Shown piece by piece: positions 17,647 through 26,602 of a DNA stretch of 64,000 nucleotides. The position numbers were made by a program, and so were the translations under genes. Positions within the stretch are counted from its first letter, which is position 1. Each line of letters starts with the position of its first letter. Below the pieces are notes generated by a model. The model saw nothing but the letters and a program-made list of their open reading frames with translations, was not told the DNA's origin and did no database searches. Source of the DNA: Paraburkholderia caffeinitolerans (GTDB lineage Bacteria; Pseudomonadota; Gammaproteobacteria; Burkholderiales; Burkholderiaceae); contig NZ_CADIKL010000016.1 in NCBI RefSeq assembly GCF_902859945.1, positions 1 to 64,000 on the forward strand, written 5' to 3'.

Positions 17647-20600
17647 ATGTTTGAGCGGTTAATTGGCTTTGCCATCGCGCATCGCTGGCTCGTGATGTTG
17701 GCCACCCTCGCGGTGGCGGCGCTCGGCATCGGTAGTTACCGGCAGTTGCCGATCGACGCGGTGCCCGACATCACGAACGTGCAGGTTCAGATCAATACCT
17801 CCGCGCCGGGCTACTCCCCGCTGGAAGCTGAGCAGCGCATTACCTGGCCGATCGAGACCGCCATGGCGGGCCTGCCGAATCTGCAGGAGACGCGCTCGAT
17901 TTCGCGCTATGGCCTGTCCCAGGTGACTGTCATTTTCAACGACGGCACGGACATCTATTTCGCGCGCCAGCTCGTCAACGAACGCATTCAGGAGGCGAAA
18001 GACAAGCTTCCGCCAGGCGCGACGCCATCCATGGGCCCCACGTCCACGGGCCTCGGCGAGATTTTCCTTTGGACCGTGGAAGCCTCGGAAACGGCGAGGA
18101 AGCCGGATGGCAAGCCCTATACGCAGGCCGATTTGCGCGAACTGCAAGACTGGGTCGTGAAGCCTCAACTGCGCAACGTGCCCGGCGTCACCGATGTCAA
18201 CTCGATCGGCGGATACGTGAAGGAGTACCGCGTCGCGCCGAATCCCACCAGGATGATGTCGTACGGGCTCACGCTCGCGGACGTCGTGCGCGCGCTCGAG
18301 CGCAACAACGAGAACGTCGGCGCGGGGTATATCGAGCGCGAAGGCGAGCAGTACCTCGTGCGCGTGCCGGGGCAAGCGCGCGGGCTCGACGACATCGCCA
18401 ATATCGTCCTGACCAATGCGGGCGGCGTGCCGGTGCGCATGAAGGACGTCGGGCAAGTGGGTGTCGGCCGCGAGTTGCGCACGGGCGCGGCAACCGAGAA
18501 CGGCAAGGAGGTCGTGCTCGGCACCGTATTCATGCTGATGGGCGAAAACAGCCGCAGCGTGGCGAAAGCGGTGTCGCTGAAAATGGACGAGGTCAACCGC
18601 ACGTTGCCGCCGGGCGTGAAGGCCGTGCCCGTTTATGACCGCACCGTGCTGGTCGAGAAGGCCGTGCAGACGGTCAAGAAAAATCTGCTCGAAGGCGCGG
18701 TGCTCGTAATCGCTGTGCTGTTCATCTTCCTCGGCAACATCCGGGCCGCGCTCATTACGGCGCTTGTCATTCCGCTTTCGATGCTGATGACGTTCACGGG
18801 CATGGTCAATGCAAAGGTCAGCGCGAACCTGATGAGCCTGGGCGCGCTCGATTTCGGCATCATCGTCGATGGCGCGGTGGTCATTGTCGAGAACTGCATC
18901 CGGCGGCTCGCGCACGCACAGGCTGCCGCAGGCAGGCCGCTCACGCGTGAACAACGCTTCGCCGAGGTGATGGAGGCATCGCGAGAGGCACGACGGGCGC
19001 TGATATTCGGACAACTTATCATTATGGTGGTCTACCTGCCGATCTTCGCGCTGACCGGCGTGGAGGGAAAGATGTTCCATCCGATGGCGATCACCGTGGT
19101 GATGGCGCTGGCCGCCGCGATGGTGCTCACCGTGACGTTCATTCCGGCGGCAGTGGCGCTGTTCATCGGCTCGCGGGTGGAGGAGAAGGAAAATCGCGTG
19201 ATGGGCTGGGCACGGCGTGCTTACGAGCCGGTGCTAGACCGCTTCATGGAGCGTCCTAAGCGCGTGCTGTTCGCGGCCGTGGCCATCGTCGGCGTTACCT
19301 TGCTGCTAGCTACACGTCTTGGCAGCGAGTTCATTCCGAGCCTGAACGAAGGCGATCTCGCCATTTCCGCGCAGCGCATTCCGGGCACGAGCCTCACGCA
19401 GTCCGTGGAGATGGAGAAGTCGATCGAGATGGCGCTCAAGGAGAAGTTCCCCGAGATCGAGCGTGTGTTCGCGCGCACGGGCACCGCTGAGATCGCGGCG
19501 GATCCGATGCCGCCCAACGCATCGGACGGATACATCATGCTCAAGCCGCAGGACCAGTGGCCCGACCCGCGCAAGTCGCGTGAGGACCTGAAGACGGAAA
19601 TCGAGGCCGTGCTGGCCGAGTTCCCCGGCAACGTCTACGAGTTCTCGCAACCGATCCAACTGCGCTTTAACGAGCTGATTTCCGGCGTGCGCAGCGACGT
19701 CGCCGTCAAGGTGTTCGGCGACGATATGAACGTGCTCAACACGACGGCCAACGAGATTGCCACGGCGCTGCAGAAGGTGGCTGGTGCCACGGAGGTCAAG
19801 GTCGAGCAGACCACCGGCTTGCCGGTGCTCACGATCGAACTGGATCGCGACAAGCTCGCGCGCTATGGCGTGAGCGTGGCGGACGTGCAGGACACTGTGG
19901 CCGCCGCCGTGGGTGGCCAGAAGGCGGGCACGCTGTTTCAGGGCGACCGGCGCTTCGATATCGTGGTGCGTTTGCCGGATGAGTTGCGCTCCGATGTGGA
20001 GGCCATCAAGCGCTTGCCCATCGCGCTGCCGGTTAGTGCAACAACAAGCGCAACAACAAGCGCAGCAACAAGCACAACAATCGCAACGGCAGCGTCCGCC
20101 ACGTTCGCGCCCTACGTGCCGCTCGACGAACTCGCGACGGTGAAGATCGGCCCGGGGCCGAATCAGATCAGCCGTGAAAATGGCAAGCGTCGCGTGGTGG
20201 TGACGGCCAATGTGCGCGAGCGCGACGTAGGCTCGTTCGTGGCGGATGCACAGGAGGAGATCCGCCAGAACGTCCAGGTGCCGTCCGGCTACTGGATTTC
20301 ATGGGGCGGACAATTCGAGCAATTGCAAAGCGCGAGCGAGCGCCTGAAAATCGTCGTGCCGGTTGCGCTGCTGATGGTCTTCGTCCTGCTCTTCATCATG
20401 TTCAATAACGCCAAGGATGGCCTGCTCGTGTTCACGGGCATTCCATTCGCGCTCAGCGGCGGCGTGATGTCGCTGTGGCTGCGCGGGATTCCGCTATCCA
20501 TCACGGCGGCGGTCGGGTTCATCGCGCTTTCCGGGGTGGCGGTGTTGAATGGCCTCGTGATGATTTCCTTCATACGAAAATTGCGCGAAGATGGAGCCGA

Positions 20601-20883
20601 TTTGTCCAGCGCCGTGCGCGATGGCGCACTCACGCGGCTGCGCCCGGTCTTGATGACGGCGCTGGTCGCCTCGCTCGGCTTCCTGCCCATGGCATTTGCC
20701 ACCGGCACCGGCGCGGAGGTGCAGCGTCCGCTCGCCACGGTGGTGATCGGCGGCATTCTTTCCTCGACGGCGCTGACGCTGCTAGTGCTGCCCGTGCTGT
20801 ACCGGGTCGCGCATGCGGGCTCGTTACGCGGGCTGGCGCTCGAATCCCTCAAAATGGGCAGCTTCAAGTTAAAACGCAGGTAA
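17647..20883 (+). CDS. czcA: Heavy-metal efflux RND transporter, inner membrane pump (CzcA-like)
   Basis: A 1078-residue HME-RND proton/metal antiporter with 12 membrane helices and two large periplasmic loops. Helix 4 carries Asp402, Asp408 and Glu415 in D-F-G-I-I-V-D-G-A-V-V-I-V-E-N. These are the same residue numbers and spacing as the proton-relay residues of Cupriavidus CzcA, and the motif of the Co/Zn/Cd class rather than the Cu/Ag CusA class. The metals exported are therefore likely divalent Zn, Co or Cd. An unusual Ser/Thr/Ala-rich insertion lies around residues 797-816. Operon with czcC, czcB and the two-component genes. Confidence 0.93.
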   Translation: MFERLIGFAIAHRWLVMLATLAVAALGIGSYRQLPIDAVPDITNVQVQINTSAPGYSPLEAEQRITWPIETAMAGLPNLQETRSISRYGLSQVTVIFNDGTDIYFARQLVNERIQEAKDKLPPGATPSMGPTSTGLGEIFLWTVEASETARKPDGKPYTQADLRELQDWVVKPQLRNVPGVTDVNSIGGYVKEYRVAPNPTRMMSYGLTLADVVRALERNNENVGAGYIEREGEQYLVRVPGQARGLDDIANIVLTNAGGVPVRMKDVGQVGVGRELRTGAATENGKEVVLGTVFMLMGENSRSVAKAVSLKMDEVNRTLPPGVKAVPVYDRTVLVEKAVQTVKKNLLEGAVLVIAVLFIFLGNIRAALITALVIPLSMLMTFTGMVNAKVSANLMSLGALDFGIIVDGAVVIVENCIRRLAHAQAAAGRPLTREQRFAEVMEASREARRALIFGQLIIMVVYLPIFALTGVEGKMFHPMAITVVMALAAAMVLTVTFIPAAVALFIGSRVEEKENRVMGWARRAYEPVLDRFMERPKRVLFAAVAIVGVTLLLATRLGSEFIPSLNEGDLAISAQRIPGTSLTQSVEMEKSIEMALKEKFPEIERVFARTGTAEIAADPMPPNASDGYIMLKPQDQWPDPRKSREDLKTEIEAVLAEFPGNVYEFSQPIQLRFNELISGVRSDVAVKVFGDDMNVLNTTANEIATALQKVAGATEVKVEQTTGLPVLTIELDRDKLARYGVSVADVQDTVAAAVGGQKAGTLFQGDRRFDIVVRLPDELRSDVEAIKRLPIALPVSATTSATTSAATSTTIATAASATFAPYVPLDELATVKIGPGPNQISRENGKRRVVVTANVRERDVGSFVADAQEEIRQNVQVPSGYWISWGGQFEQLQSASERLKIVVPVALLMVFVLLFIMFNNAKDGLLVFTGIPFALSGGVMSLWLRGIPLSITAAVGFIALSGVAVLNGLVMISFIRKLREDGADLSSAVRDGALTRLRPVLMTALVASLGFLPMAFATGTGAEVQRPLATVVIGGILSSTALTLLVLPVLYRVAHAGSLRGLALESLKMGSFKLKRR
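20035..20094 (+). repeat. Low-complexity 12-base repeats inside the czcA gene
   Basis: Imperfect tandem units of the type AGCGCAACAACA encode a Ser-Ala-Thr-Thr repeat in the second periplasmic loop of the pump, between L-P-V and F-A-P-Y-V-P-L. The CAA/ACA-rich composition stands out against the GC-rich gene around it. The reading frame stays open. Confidence 0.8.
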
Positions 20884-20890
20884 AACGCAT

Positions 20891-21574
20891 ATGCGCATAT
20901 TGATCGTCGAAGACGAACTGAAGACCGGAAAATACCTGCAAAAAGGCCTCTCCGAGGCAGGGTACGTGGTCGACTGGGTGGCAGACGGCGTGAGCGGTCT
21001 CCACCGGGCGAGCACGGAGGACTACGATCTGATCGTGCTCGACGTGATGCTTCCCGGGCGCGACGGCTGGAGCGTGATCGAGGCGCTGCGCCGGGAGCGT
21101 TCTACGCCCGTGCTGTTTCTTACGGCGCGCGACGACGTGGGCGACCGCGTCAAGGGGCTGGAGCTCGGCGCGGACGATTACATGGCCAAGCCTTTCGACT
21201 TCGTCGAGTTGCTGGCCCGCGTGCGCTCCATTTTGCGGCGCGGGCAGCCGCGCGAGGCCACGACCCTGAGCGTGGCCGATCTCCATCTGGACCTCACGCG
21301 GCGCAAGGCCACGCGGCAGGGCAAGACCATTCTGCTGACCTCGAAGGAGTTCTCGCTGCTGTGGCTGCTGATGCGCCGGGCCGGCGAAATCCTGCCGCGC
21401 GCGACCATCGCATCGCAGGTCTGGGACATGAATTTCAACAGCGATACCAACGTGGTCGATGCCGCCATCCGGCGGCTCAGGGTGAAGATCGACGACCCCT
21501 ACGAGACCCGGCTCATCCACACCGTCAGGGGCATGGGTTATGTCCTCGAAGAGCGGGACGCCGCCGACTCATGA
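20891..21574 (+). CDS. Heavy-metal two-component response regulator (OmpR family, CzcR/CusR-like)
   Basis: A 227-residue OmpR/PhoB-type regulator. The receiver domain has the phosphate-accepting Asp51 in L-I-V-L-D-V-M-L-P-G-R-D-G and the acidic pair Glu8-Asp9. A winged-helix DNA-binding domain spans about residues 125-220 and ends with V-R-G-M-G-Y-V-L-E. It starts 7 bases after the czcA stop and overlaps the sensor kinase gene by four bases, so pump and sensor system are co-transcribed. The likely target is the palindromic site before czcC. The symbol is left blank because czcR, cusR and copR are hard to separate by sequence. Confidence 0.9.
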   Translation: MRILIVEDELKTGKYLQKGLSEAGYVVDWVADGVSGLHRASTEDYDLIVLDVMLPGRDGWSVIEALRRERSTPVLFLTARDDVGDRVKGLELGADDYMAKPFDFVELLARVRSILRRGQPREATTLSVADLHLDLTRRKATRQGKTILLTSKEFSLLWLLMRRAGEILPRATIASQVWDMNFNSDTNVVDAAIRRLRVKIDDPYETRLIHTVRGMGYVLEERDAADS

Positions 21575-22965
21575 TCAAGCACTTGCTGCCCACGACGCTG
21601 CGCTCGCGCCTCACCGTACTGATCGTCATCTCGACTTCGGCCATTCTCGCGCTCAGCGGATTCGCGCTCTATCAGGCGCTCAAGACGCGCATCGACAATA
21701 CCGCAACCCAGGAACTCGTGACCACCTCGATCGCGCTGAAGGATCATCTCGCGCGTGTTCAGGACACCGATGAAATCATGCGGCAATCGGAGGTCTGGAT
21801 CGACCAGCTTCACGGCCATCAACGGCTCGATCTCGCCTTGTTCGATGGGGCGGGCAAGCGGATTCTCGAAACGCAGGACTTCGTGGATTATGCGCCAGCC
21901 GTCGCGGAACCCCTGCCGGGCAACATGATCTTGCAGGCCGACAAGGATTCGAAACGCCGCTACGTTGCTTCGCTCGTGACGCTGCGGGGCAAGGACCATG
22001 AAACGGTGCGTGTCGTGATTCAACTGGACGAATCGGGCGACTACGCGCTGCTGCGCGGATACGCCTATACGGTCGTCGCGATCGAGGTGCTCGGGGTGCT
22101 GCTCGCGGCGGCGCTCGCGTACGGCATCGCGATGCTTGGCTTGAGCCCGCTGCGGCAGCTCGTGAAGCGCGCGGAGGAAATGTCCACGGCGCGTCTCGCG
22201 CAGCCCATGCCGGAACTCGACACGGCCGGCGAATTGCGCGAACTGGGGCGCGCGTTCAATGGAATGCTGGCGAGGCTGAACGAGTCGTTTGTCCGGCTGA
22301 GCCAGTTTTCGTCGAATCTCGCGCACGACATGCGCACGCCCTTGACGAACCTCGTGGCGGGCGCCCAGGTGGCGCTCGCGCAGCCCAGAACGGCCGAGGA
22401 ATACAGGAGCATCGTCGAATCGAGCATCGATGAGTACCAGCGGCTCTCGCGCATGATCGAAGACATGCTGTTTCTCGCGCGCTCCGAGAGCGCGCAGCAT
22501 CCCCCGGGGTTGCGCGATCTCGACGCCGCGCAGGAAGCGCAGCGGGTGGCGGGCTATTACGAGCCGATGGCCGAGGACGCTTCGGTCGATCTGGAGGTGA
22601 GGGGCGAGGGCAGGGTGCAGGCCGATCTCATGCTCTACCAGCGGGCGCTGAGCAATCTGGTTTCCAATGCGCTTGCGCACGCGCCAACCGGATCGAAGAT
22701 TGTTATCGAGTGCGAATCATCGGGATCTGGAATGCTAGTGAGCGTTTCGGATACGGGTCCGGGCATCGACGCCGCGCACCGCGAGAAGATCTTCGAACGC
22801 TTCTACCGCGTCGATCCGTCGAGGAACAACTCCGCATCGGGAACGGGGTTGGGGCTCGCCATCGTCAGGTCCATCATGGAGAGCCACGGCGGGACCTGCG
22901 GTGTCGAGAGCGCGCCGAATATCCGCACGACGTTCTGGCTGCACTTTCCGGCGCGCCGGAGCTAG
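21571..22965 (+). CDS. Heavy-metal sensor histidine kinase (CzcS/CusS-like)
   Basis: A 464-residue membrane histidine kinase. It has a first helix near residues 14-35, a periplasmic sensing domain to about residue 165, a second helix, a HAMP segment, and the phospho-acceptor His252 in L-A-H-D-M-R-T-P-L. The ATPase boxes follow: N box in S-N-L-V-S-N-A-L, D-T-G-P-G-I-D and G-T-G-L-G-L-A-I-V. ATG 21571 overlaps the regulator stop as ATGA. It probably senses periplasmic metal and phosphorylates the preceding regulator. Confidence 0.9.
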   Translation: MIKHLLPTTLRSRLTVLIVISTSAILALSGFALYQALKTRIDNTATQELVTTSIALKDHLARVQDTDEIMRQSEVWIDQLHGHQRLDLALFDGAGKRILETQDFVDYAPAVAEPLPGNMILQADKDSKRRYVASLVTLRGKDHETVRVVIQLDESGDYALLRGYAYTVVAIEVLGVLLAAALAYGIAMLGLSPLRQLVKRAEEMSTARLAQPMPELDTAGELRELGRAFNGMLARLNESFVRLSQFSSNLAHDMRTPLTNLVAGAQVALAQPRTAEEYRSIVESSIDEYQRLSRMIEDMLFLARSESAQHPPGLRDLDAAQEAQRVAGYYEPMAEDASVDLEVRGEGRVQADLMLYQRALSNLVSNALAHAPTGSKIVIECESSGSGMLVSVSDTGPGIDAAHREKIFERFYRVDPSRNNSASGTGLGLAIVRSIMESHGGTCGVESAPNIRTTFWLHFPARRS

Positions 22966-22986
22966 CCAGCCATGGCCAGATTTGGC

Positions 22987-23011
22987 GGCCGCGCGGTGTG
23001 AAGGCGCGGCC
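22987..23011. terminator. Stem-loop after the sensor kinase gene
   Basis: GGCCGCGC at 22987-22994 pairs with GCGCGGCC at 23004-23011 across 9 bases, just after the kinase stop and before the convergent DUF4148 gene. There is no clear T run. Right next to it (23012-23039) a 14-base unit, GATTGAGCTGGAAC, is repeated in tandem with one change. Confidence 0.45.
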
Positions 23012-23051
23012 GATTGAGCTGGAACGATTGAGCTTGAACTATCGGCAAGCG

Positions 23052-23333
23052 TTAGCGCGACGTCATCAGGTCGTGCTGGTCGACGGAAGCCGAAGGCTCG
23101 CCGCGATGCGTTCCCGCCTGATGACGCGCCTTGTTTTGCGCGATTTGCTGCGCGTTCGGCGGGTACCGCGTCGGGCTCGATTGCGTGAGGCCGTCGTGAC
23201 GGGCCTGAATCAATTCCTGTTGAACCTCGGCGCGCGTTTTGCCCTGTGCCTGCGATTGCGCTTGCGCCGCTGCCGAAGTAGCGCCGAGTGCGATGGCAAT
23301 GGCGGTGAGAGCAATCGTAAACTTCGCGTTCAT
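23052..23333 (-). CDS. Small exported DUF4148 protein
   Basis: A 93-residue protein with a clear Sec signal peptide (I-A-L-T-A-I-A-I-A-L-G-A-T-S-A-A-A-Q-A) and the DUF4148 pattern K-T-R-A-E-V-Q-Q-E-L-I-Q-A-R-H-D-G, common in Burkholderiaceae. Function unknown; expected periplasmic. The start has a strong GGAG ribosome-binding site. It is convergent with the metal-sensor kinase gene and divergent from the molybdenum hydroxylase operon. DUF4148 genes are often found singly, so no operon partner is implied. Confidence 0.85.
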   Translation of the reverse strand: MNAKFTIALTAIAIALGATSAAAQAQSQAQGKTRAEVQQELIQARHDGLTQSSPTRYPPNAQQIAQNKARHQAGTHRGEPSASVDQHDLMTSR

Positions 23334-23737
23334 GCTGAATCTCCTTCTCTTTGGACTTCCGCAACAGGGAAGTCGGGTTGAACCTGCTTGCTTCCTCGCT
23401 GGAAGCTGGGTCCAATATGGCGTACGGGCGGTACGCCAGCGTGATCGCAAGATGACGATTTCGGAGAAAAGCGCGGGGCGACCATGGTCCGGGCAGCCGC
23501 TGTCCCAGACGGATAGAATCGGCGGGTACTTGAGCTGGATGGGGCGCCAGGTGCAGCACGCAGGACCCGGCGAACATGGCGTAAACCCCCATGACTCAGG
23601 GCTTATAAGCGCAATAATAAGTTCCACATGTGAAGATCGCTATGGGCTCGGGCGGGTGCGGATGCCAGAATGCGGGCCGCTCCGCAAGGCACGGATGGTT
23701 GTCTTCGCGAGTCGCGCACGCACCTGGAGGTCCCCTC
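23334..23737. other. 404-base intergenic region between DUF4148 and the molybdenum hydroxylase operon
   Basis: No gene is supported here. The region is divergent and carries several palindromes: TGGCGTAC-N5-GTACGCCA (listed separately), GCTTATAAGC at 23601-23610 and CACATGTG at 23625-23632. The last two lie about 110-130 bases before the hydroxylase start and could mark its promoter region. Confidence 0.6.
23418..23438. promoter_or_regulatory. Perfect inverted repeat TGGCGTAC-N5-GTACGCCA
   Basis: Two 8-base arms (23418-23425 and 23431-23438) flank GGGCG, a 21-base operator-like element. It lies 84 bases upstream of the DUF4148 start and 299 bases upstream of the hydroxylase large-subunit start. 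No regulator gene is adjacent, so the binding protein is unknown. Confidence 0.5.
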
Positions 23738-26602
23738 ATGAAAAACCACGGCCTGTCACGGCGAGGTTTTCTCAAAGCCAGCATGCTGGCAGGCGTGGCG
23801 GTATATGTGGCGCCTTTCGGCAGCCGCGCATTCGCTGCCCTTTTCGAAGAAAAACTCCTCACGCCGGTCAAATGGGATGCCGCCAACGGCACGCCCAAGT
23901 TCCGCATCGACGGCATTGCCAAAGTCACGGGCTCGAAAATCTTCGCGCGCGATATTCGCGCGACGGACATGCCCCACTGGCCGCAGCAGCAGGCGCACGC
24001 GCTGATCCTGCGCGCGACCCAGGCCGATCGCCTCTATGAAGGCTTCGACCTGACGCTGCTCGGCGACGATCTCAAGCCCGATCGCATCGTCACCGCCGAG
24101 GACCTCGCGCGCGACGGCGTCGCGTTCCCGGCCTTCTACGGCGAGGACATGCTGCTGCCCGCGGGCAAGACGCCTGCCTATCTGGGGCATGCGGTCGCGA
24201 TCCTCATCTATCACGATTTCGCGCGCTTCCGTTTCGCAAAGAACCTGCTCAAGTTCCGCGACGACGTGATCCGCTATGGCGCGGTGACCGGGCCGCTCGA
24301 ACGCGATCCGTGGGGCACGTTCCGCTACGTGCGCGTGGGCGGCAAGACGCCGTACGACGACGACGTCTATTCGAGCCTCAAGGACGCGCCGATCTTCCCG
24401 AGCTCGATGCGCAAGCATCAGCCGGTGTGGCCGGACGCCAATGCGCACGGCAAGATCGACGAGCAGGGCATGGCTTACGCGGCCCAGATCGCCGGTGAAC
24501 TCGATCACGCCTCCGCCGACTGGCTCGTGTTCGACCGCGAGTACAACACGCAGTCGATCGACACGGCCGCGCTCGAACCCGACAACGCGAACGGCTGGTA
24601 CGACGCCGCCACGCAGTCGTTGCACCTCGTGGTGCCGACGCAGTCGCCGCTCGAAGTCGCGCAGTCCGTCGCGGAAATGGCCTCGAAGGGCCGCTACCCG
24701 GTCAAGCAGCTGTTCCTGCACCCGTGCTACACGGTGGGCTATGGCTCGAAGGATCACTTCAACGTGCCGTACTACGGGCTCGTAGCCGCGCTCTATGGCG
24801 ACGGCCGCCCGGTGCGCTTCGCGAACGACCGCTACGAGCAGTTCCAGACCTCGCTGAAGCGCCACGCGTTCAAGATGCATTACCGCATTGCGGTCGACCG
24901 CAAGACGGGGCTGCTGCAATCGTTCAAGGGCGACTTCGAGGCGAACGGCGGCGGGCGCTGCAACTTCTCGCCTTCGGTGGCGATGGTGGGCGCGACGGCC
25001 GCGCAATCGATCTACTACTTCCCGAAGAACGACCTGGCCTCGGTGGCGATCGCCTCGCGCGCGATCGACGCGGGCTCGGCGCGCGGCTACGGCACGCTGC
25101 AGAGCATGGCGGCGACCGAGATGGCCGTCGACGAAATCGCCGCGCAGCTCGGCGTCGATCCGATCGACTTCCGTCTGAAGAATGCGCTGCGCTCGGGCAT
25201 GAAGAATACCCAGGGCGCGATTCCCGCCGGCGCGATCCGCGTGGACGAGGTGCTGGAGCGCGCGAAGGTCCATCCGCTGTGGACGCAGCGCGCGAAGCGC
25301 AAGGCCGAATACGAAGCCGCTAACCCGGGCAAGCGCTACGGCGTGGGCTTCGCCTGCGTGCAGAAGGACTTTGGTACGGGCTCCGAAGCATCGCTCGCGA
25401 AGGTCGAAATCGACGAGAACGGTGTCATCACGCTCCACCACACGGGCGCGGAGATCGGCACGGGCATGTCCACCTCGCAGGCCGTGGCCGTCGCGAAGTG
25501 GCTCGGCAAGCCGGCGGCGGATATCCGCGTGGCGGTGACCGACTGGCCCGATCTGCCGATGGTCACGAGCGGCGACCCCTACCTCATGAGCCAGGCCGAT
25601 CAGGACAAGTTCAGCGCCAATCCGCGCTGGACGCCCAATATCGCCTCGCCGTCGAGCGCCACGAACTCGGCGTTCTACTTCACGCACAGCACGCGCGAAG
25701 CCGCGCGCGCGGTGTTCCGCTACGGCCTGTGGCCAGCGGCCATGTCGATCTGGACGCAGGGTCTGGGCGGCGGGCAGGCTGCGCCGCTCGTGGTGCGCAT
25801 CGAAGACGCGCGCTGGGTGGACGGCAAGCTGACCGCGGCGGGCCTTGAGGCGCTGCCGTTAGAACGGCTCGCGAAGCAGGCGCATGCGATGGGCCTCGCG
25901 ACCGGCGCGGTCGTGCACGTGTTCAATCGCTGGCAATGGGCCGAAGCTGAATTCGATGTGGGCGGGACGGTCGAGCGTCTGCCGATCGACGGTCTCTCGC
26001 TGCGCTATGCGAAAGCTAGCGCGGGCGAGGGCGGCAAGCCCACTGCGGTTGCCACCCCTGCGGCGCATGCCGCGCTGCCGTCCACCGCGAACGGTTATCG
26101 CGTGCTGGACCGCAAGCGCGCGTTCATCCCGCCGATGAGCCGCAACAACGCGGCGGTGACCTATTACAGCGCGATCGGCACGCTGGTCGAACTGGCCGTG
26201 CATGAAGCCACGGGCAAGGTGGAACTGCTCACGCACCACTCGATCATGGAGTGCGGCAACCAGATTTCGCCGCAGCTCGTCTCGGGCCAGTTGCAGGGCG
26301 GCCTTGCGATGGGCATCGGCCATGCGCTGCACGAGTACCTGCCGCTCTACGAGGACGGCCCCGGCAACGGCACGTGGAACTTCAACCGTTACCACTTGCC
26401 GCGCGCCTCGGACGTCGCCGTCTGGACGCAGACCGGCGAAGTGCTGCCGGCGCTCTCGGAAACCGATCCGCCCAAGGGCATCGCCGAAGTGGTGATGATT
26501 CCCGTGGTGGGCGCGGTCGTGAACGGCGTCGCGCATGCCATCGGCCATCGCTTCACCGACTTGCCGGTGACCCCGCAAAAAATCCTGGAGGTGCTCGCAT
26601 GA
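23738..26602 (+). CDS. Molybdenum hydroxylase large subunit (xanthine dehydrogenase/isoquinoline 1-oxidoreductase family), Tat-exported
   Basis: A 954-residue molybdopterin-binding subunit. The N-terminus has a twin-arginine signal (S-R-R-G-F-L-K-A-S at residues 7-15), so the enzyme should be exported folded with its cofactor. The catalytic base is expected in K-G-I-A-E-V-V near the C-terminus, replacing the common G-V-G-E. This layout is that of isoquinoline 1-oxidoreductase beta subunits and related aldehyde or N-heterocycle dehydrogenases. ATG 23738 follows a CTGGAGG ribosome-binding site. Its partners are the next two genes, overlapping by ATGA. Substrate unknown; aldehydes and N-heteroaromatics are candidates. 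Confidence 0.87.
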   Translation: MKNHGLSRRGFLKASMLAGVAVYVAPFGSRAFAALFEEKLLTPVKWDAANGTPKFRIDGIAKVTGSKIFARDIRATDMPHWPQQQAHALILRATQADRLYEGFDLTLLGDDLKPDRIVTAEDLARDGVAFPAFYGEDMLLPAGKTPAYLGHAVAILIYHDFARFRFAKNLLKFRDDVIRYGAVTGPLERDPWGTFRYVRVGGKTPYDDDVYSSLKDAPIFPSSMRKHQPVWPDANAHGKIDEQGMAYAAQIAGELDHASADWLVFDREYNTQSIDTAALEPDNANGWYDAATQSLHLVVPTQSPLEVAQSVAEMASKGRYPVKQLFLHPCYTVGYGSKDHFNVPYYGLVAALYGDGRPVRFANDRYEQFQTSLKRHAFKMHYRIAVDRKTGLLQSFKGDFEANGGGRCNFSPSVAMVGATAAQSIYYFPKNDLASVAIASRAIDAGSARGYGTLQSMAATEMAVDEIAAQLGVDPIDFRLKNALRSGMKNTQGAIPAGAIRVDEVLERAKVHPLWTQRAKRKAEYEAANPGKRYGVGFACVQKDFGTGSEASLAKVEIDENGVITLHHTGAEIGTGMSTSQAVAVAKWLGKPAADIRVAVTDWPDLPMVTSGDPYLMSQADQDKFSANPRWTPNIASPSSATNSAFYFTHSTREAARAVFRYGLWPAAMSIWTQGLGGGQAAPLVVRIEDARWVDGKLTAAGLEALPLERLAKQAHAMGLATGAVVHVFNRWQWAEAEFDVGGTVERLPIDGLSLRYAKASAGEGGKPTAVATPAAHAALPSTANGYRVLDRKRAFIPPMSRNNAAVTYYSAIGTLVELAVHEATGKVELLTHHSIMECGNQISPQLVSGQLQGGLAMGIGHALHEYLPLYEDGPGNGTWNFNRYHLPRASDVAVWTQTGEVLPALSETDPPKGIAEVVMIPVVGAVVNGVAHAIGHRFTDLPVTPQKILEVLA

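Noticed and set aside
14877..20883. Copper/silver (cus) assignment of the RND system
   Set aside because: Helix 4 of the pump has the D-F-G-x3-D-G-A-V-x3-E-N motif of the Zn/Co/Cd class, not the CusA type.
23756..25687. Minus-strand frame of 643 codons opposite the molybdenum hydroxylase
   Set aside because: Arg/His-rich antisense composition typical of GC-rich shadows; the sense gene is certain.
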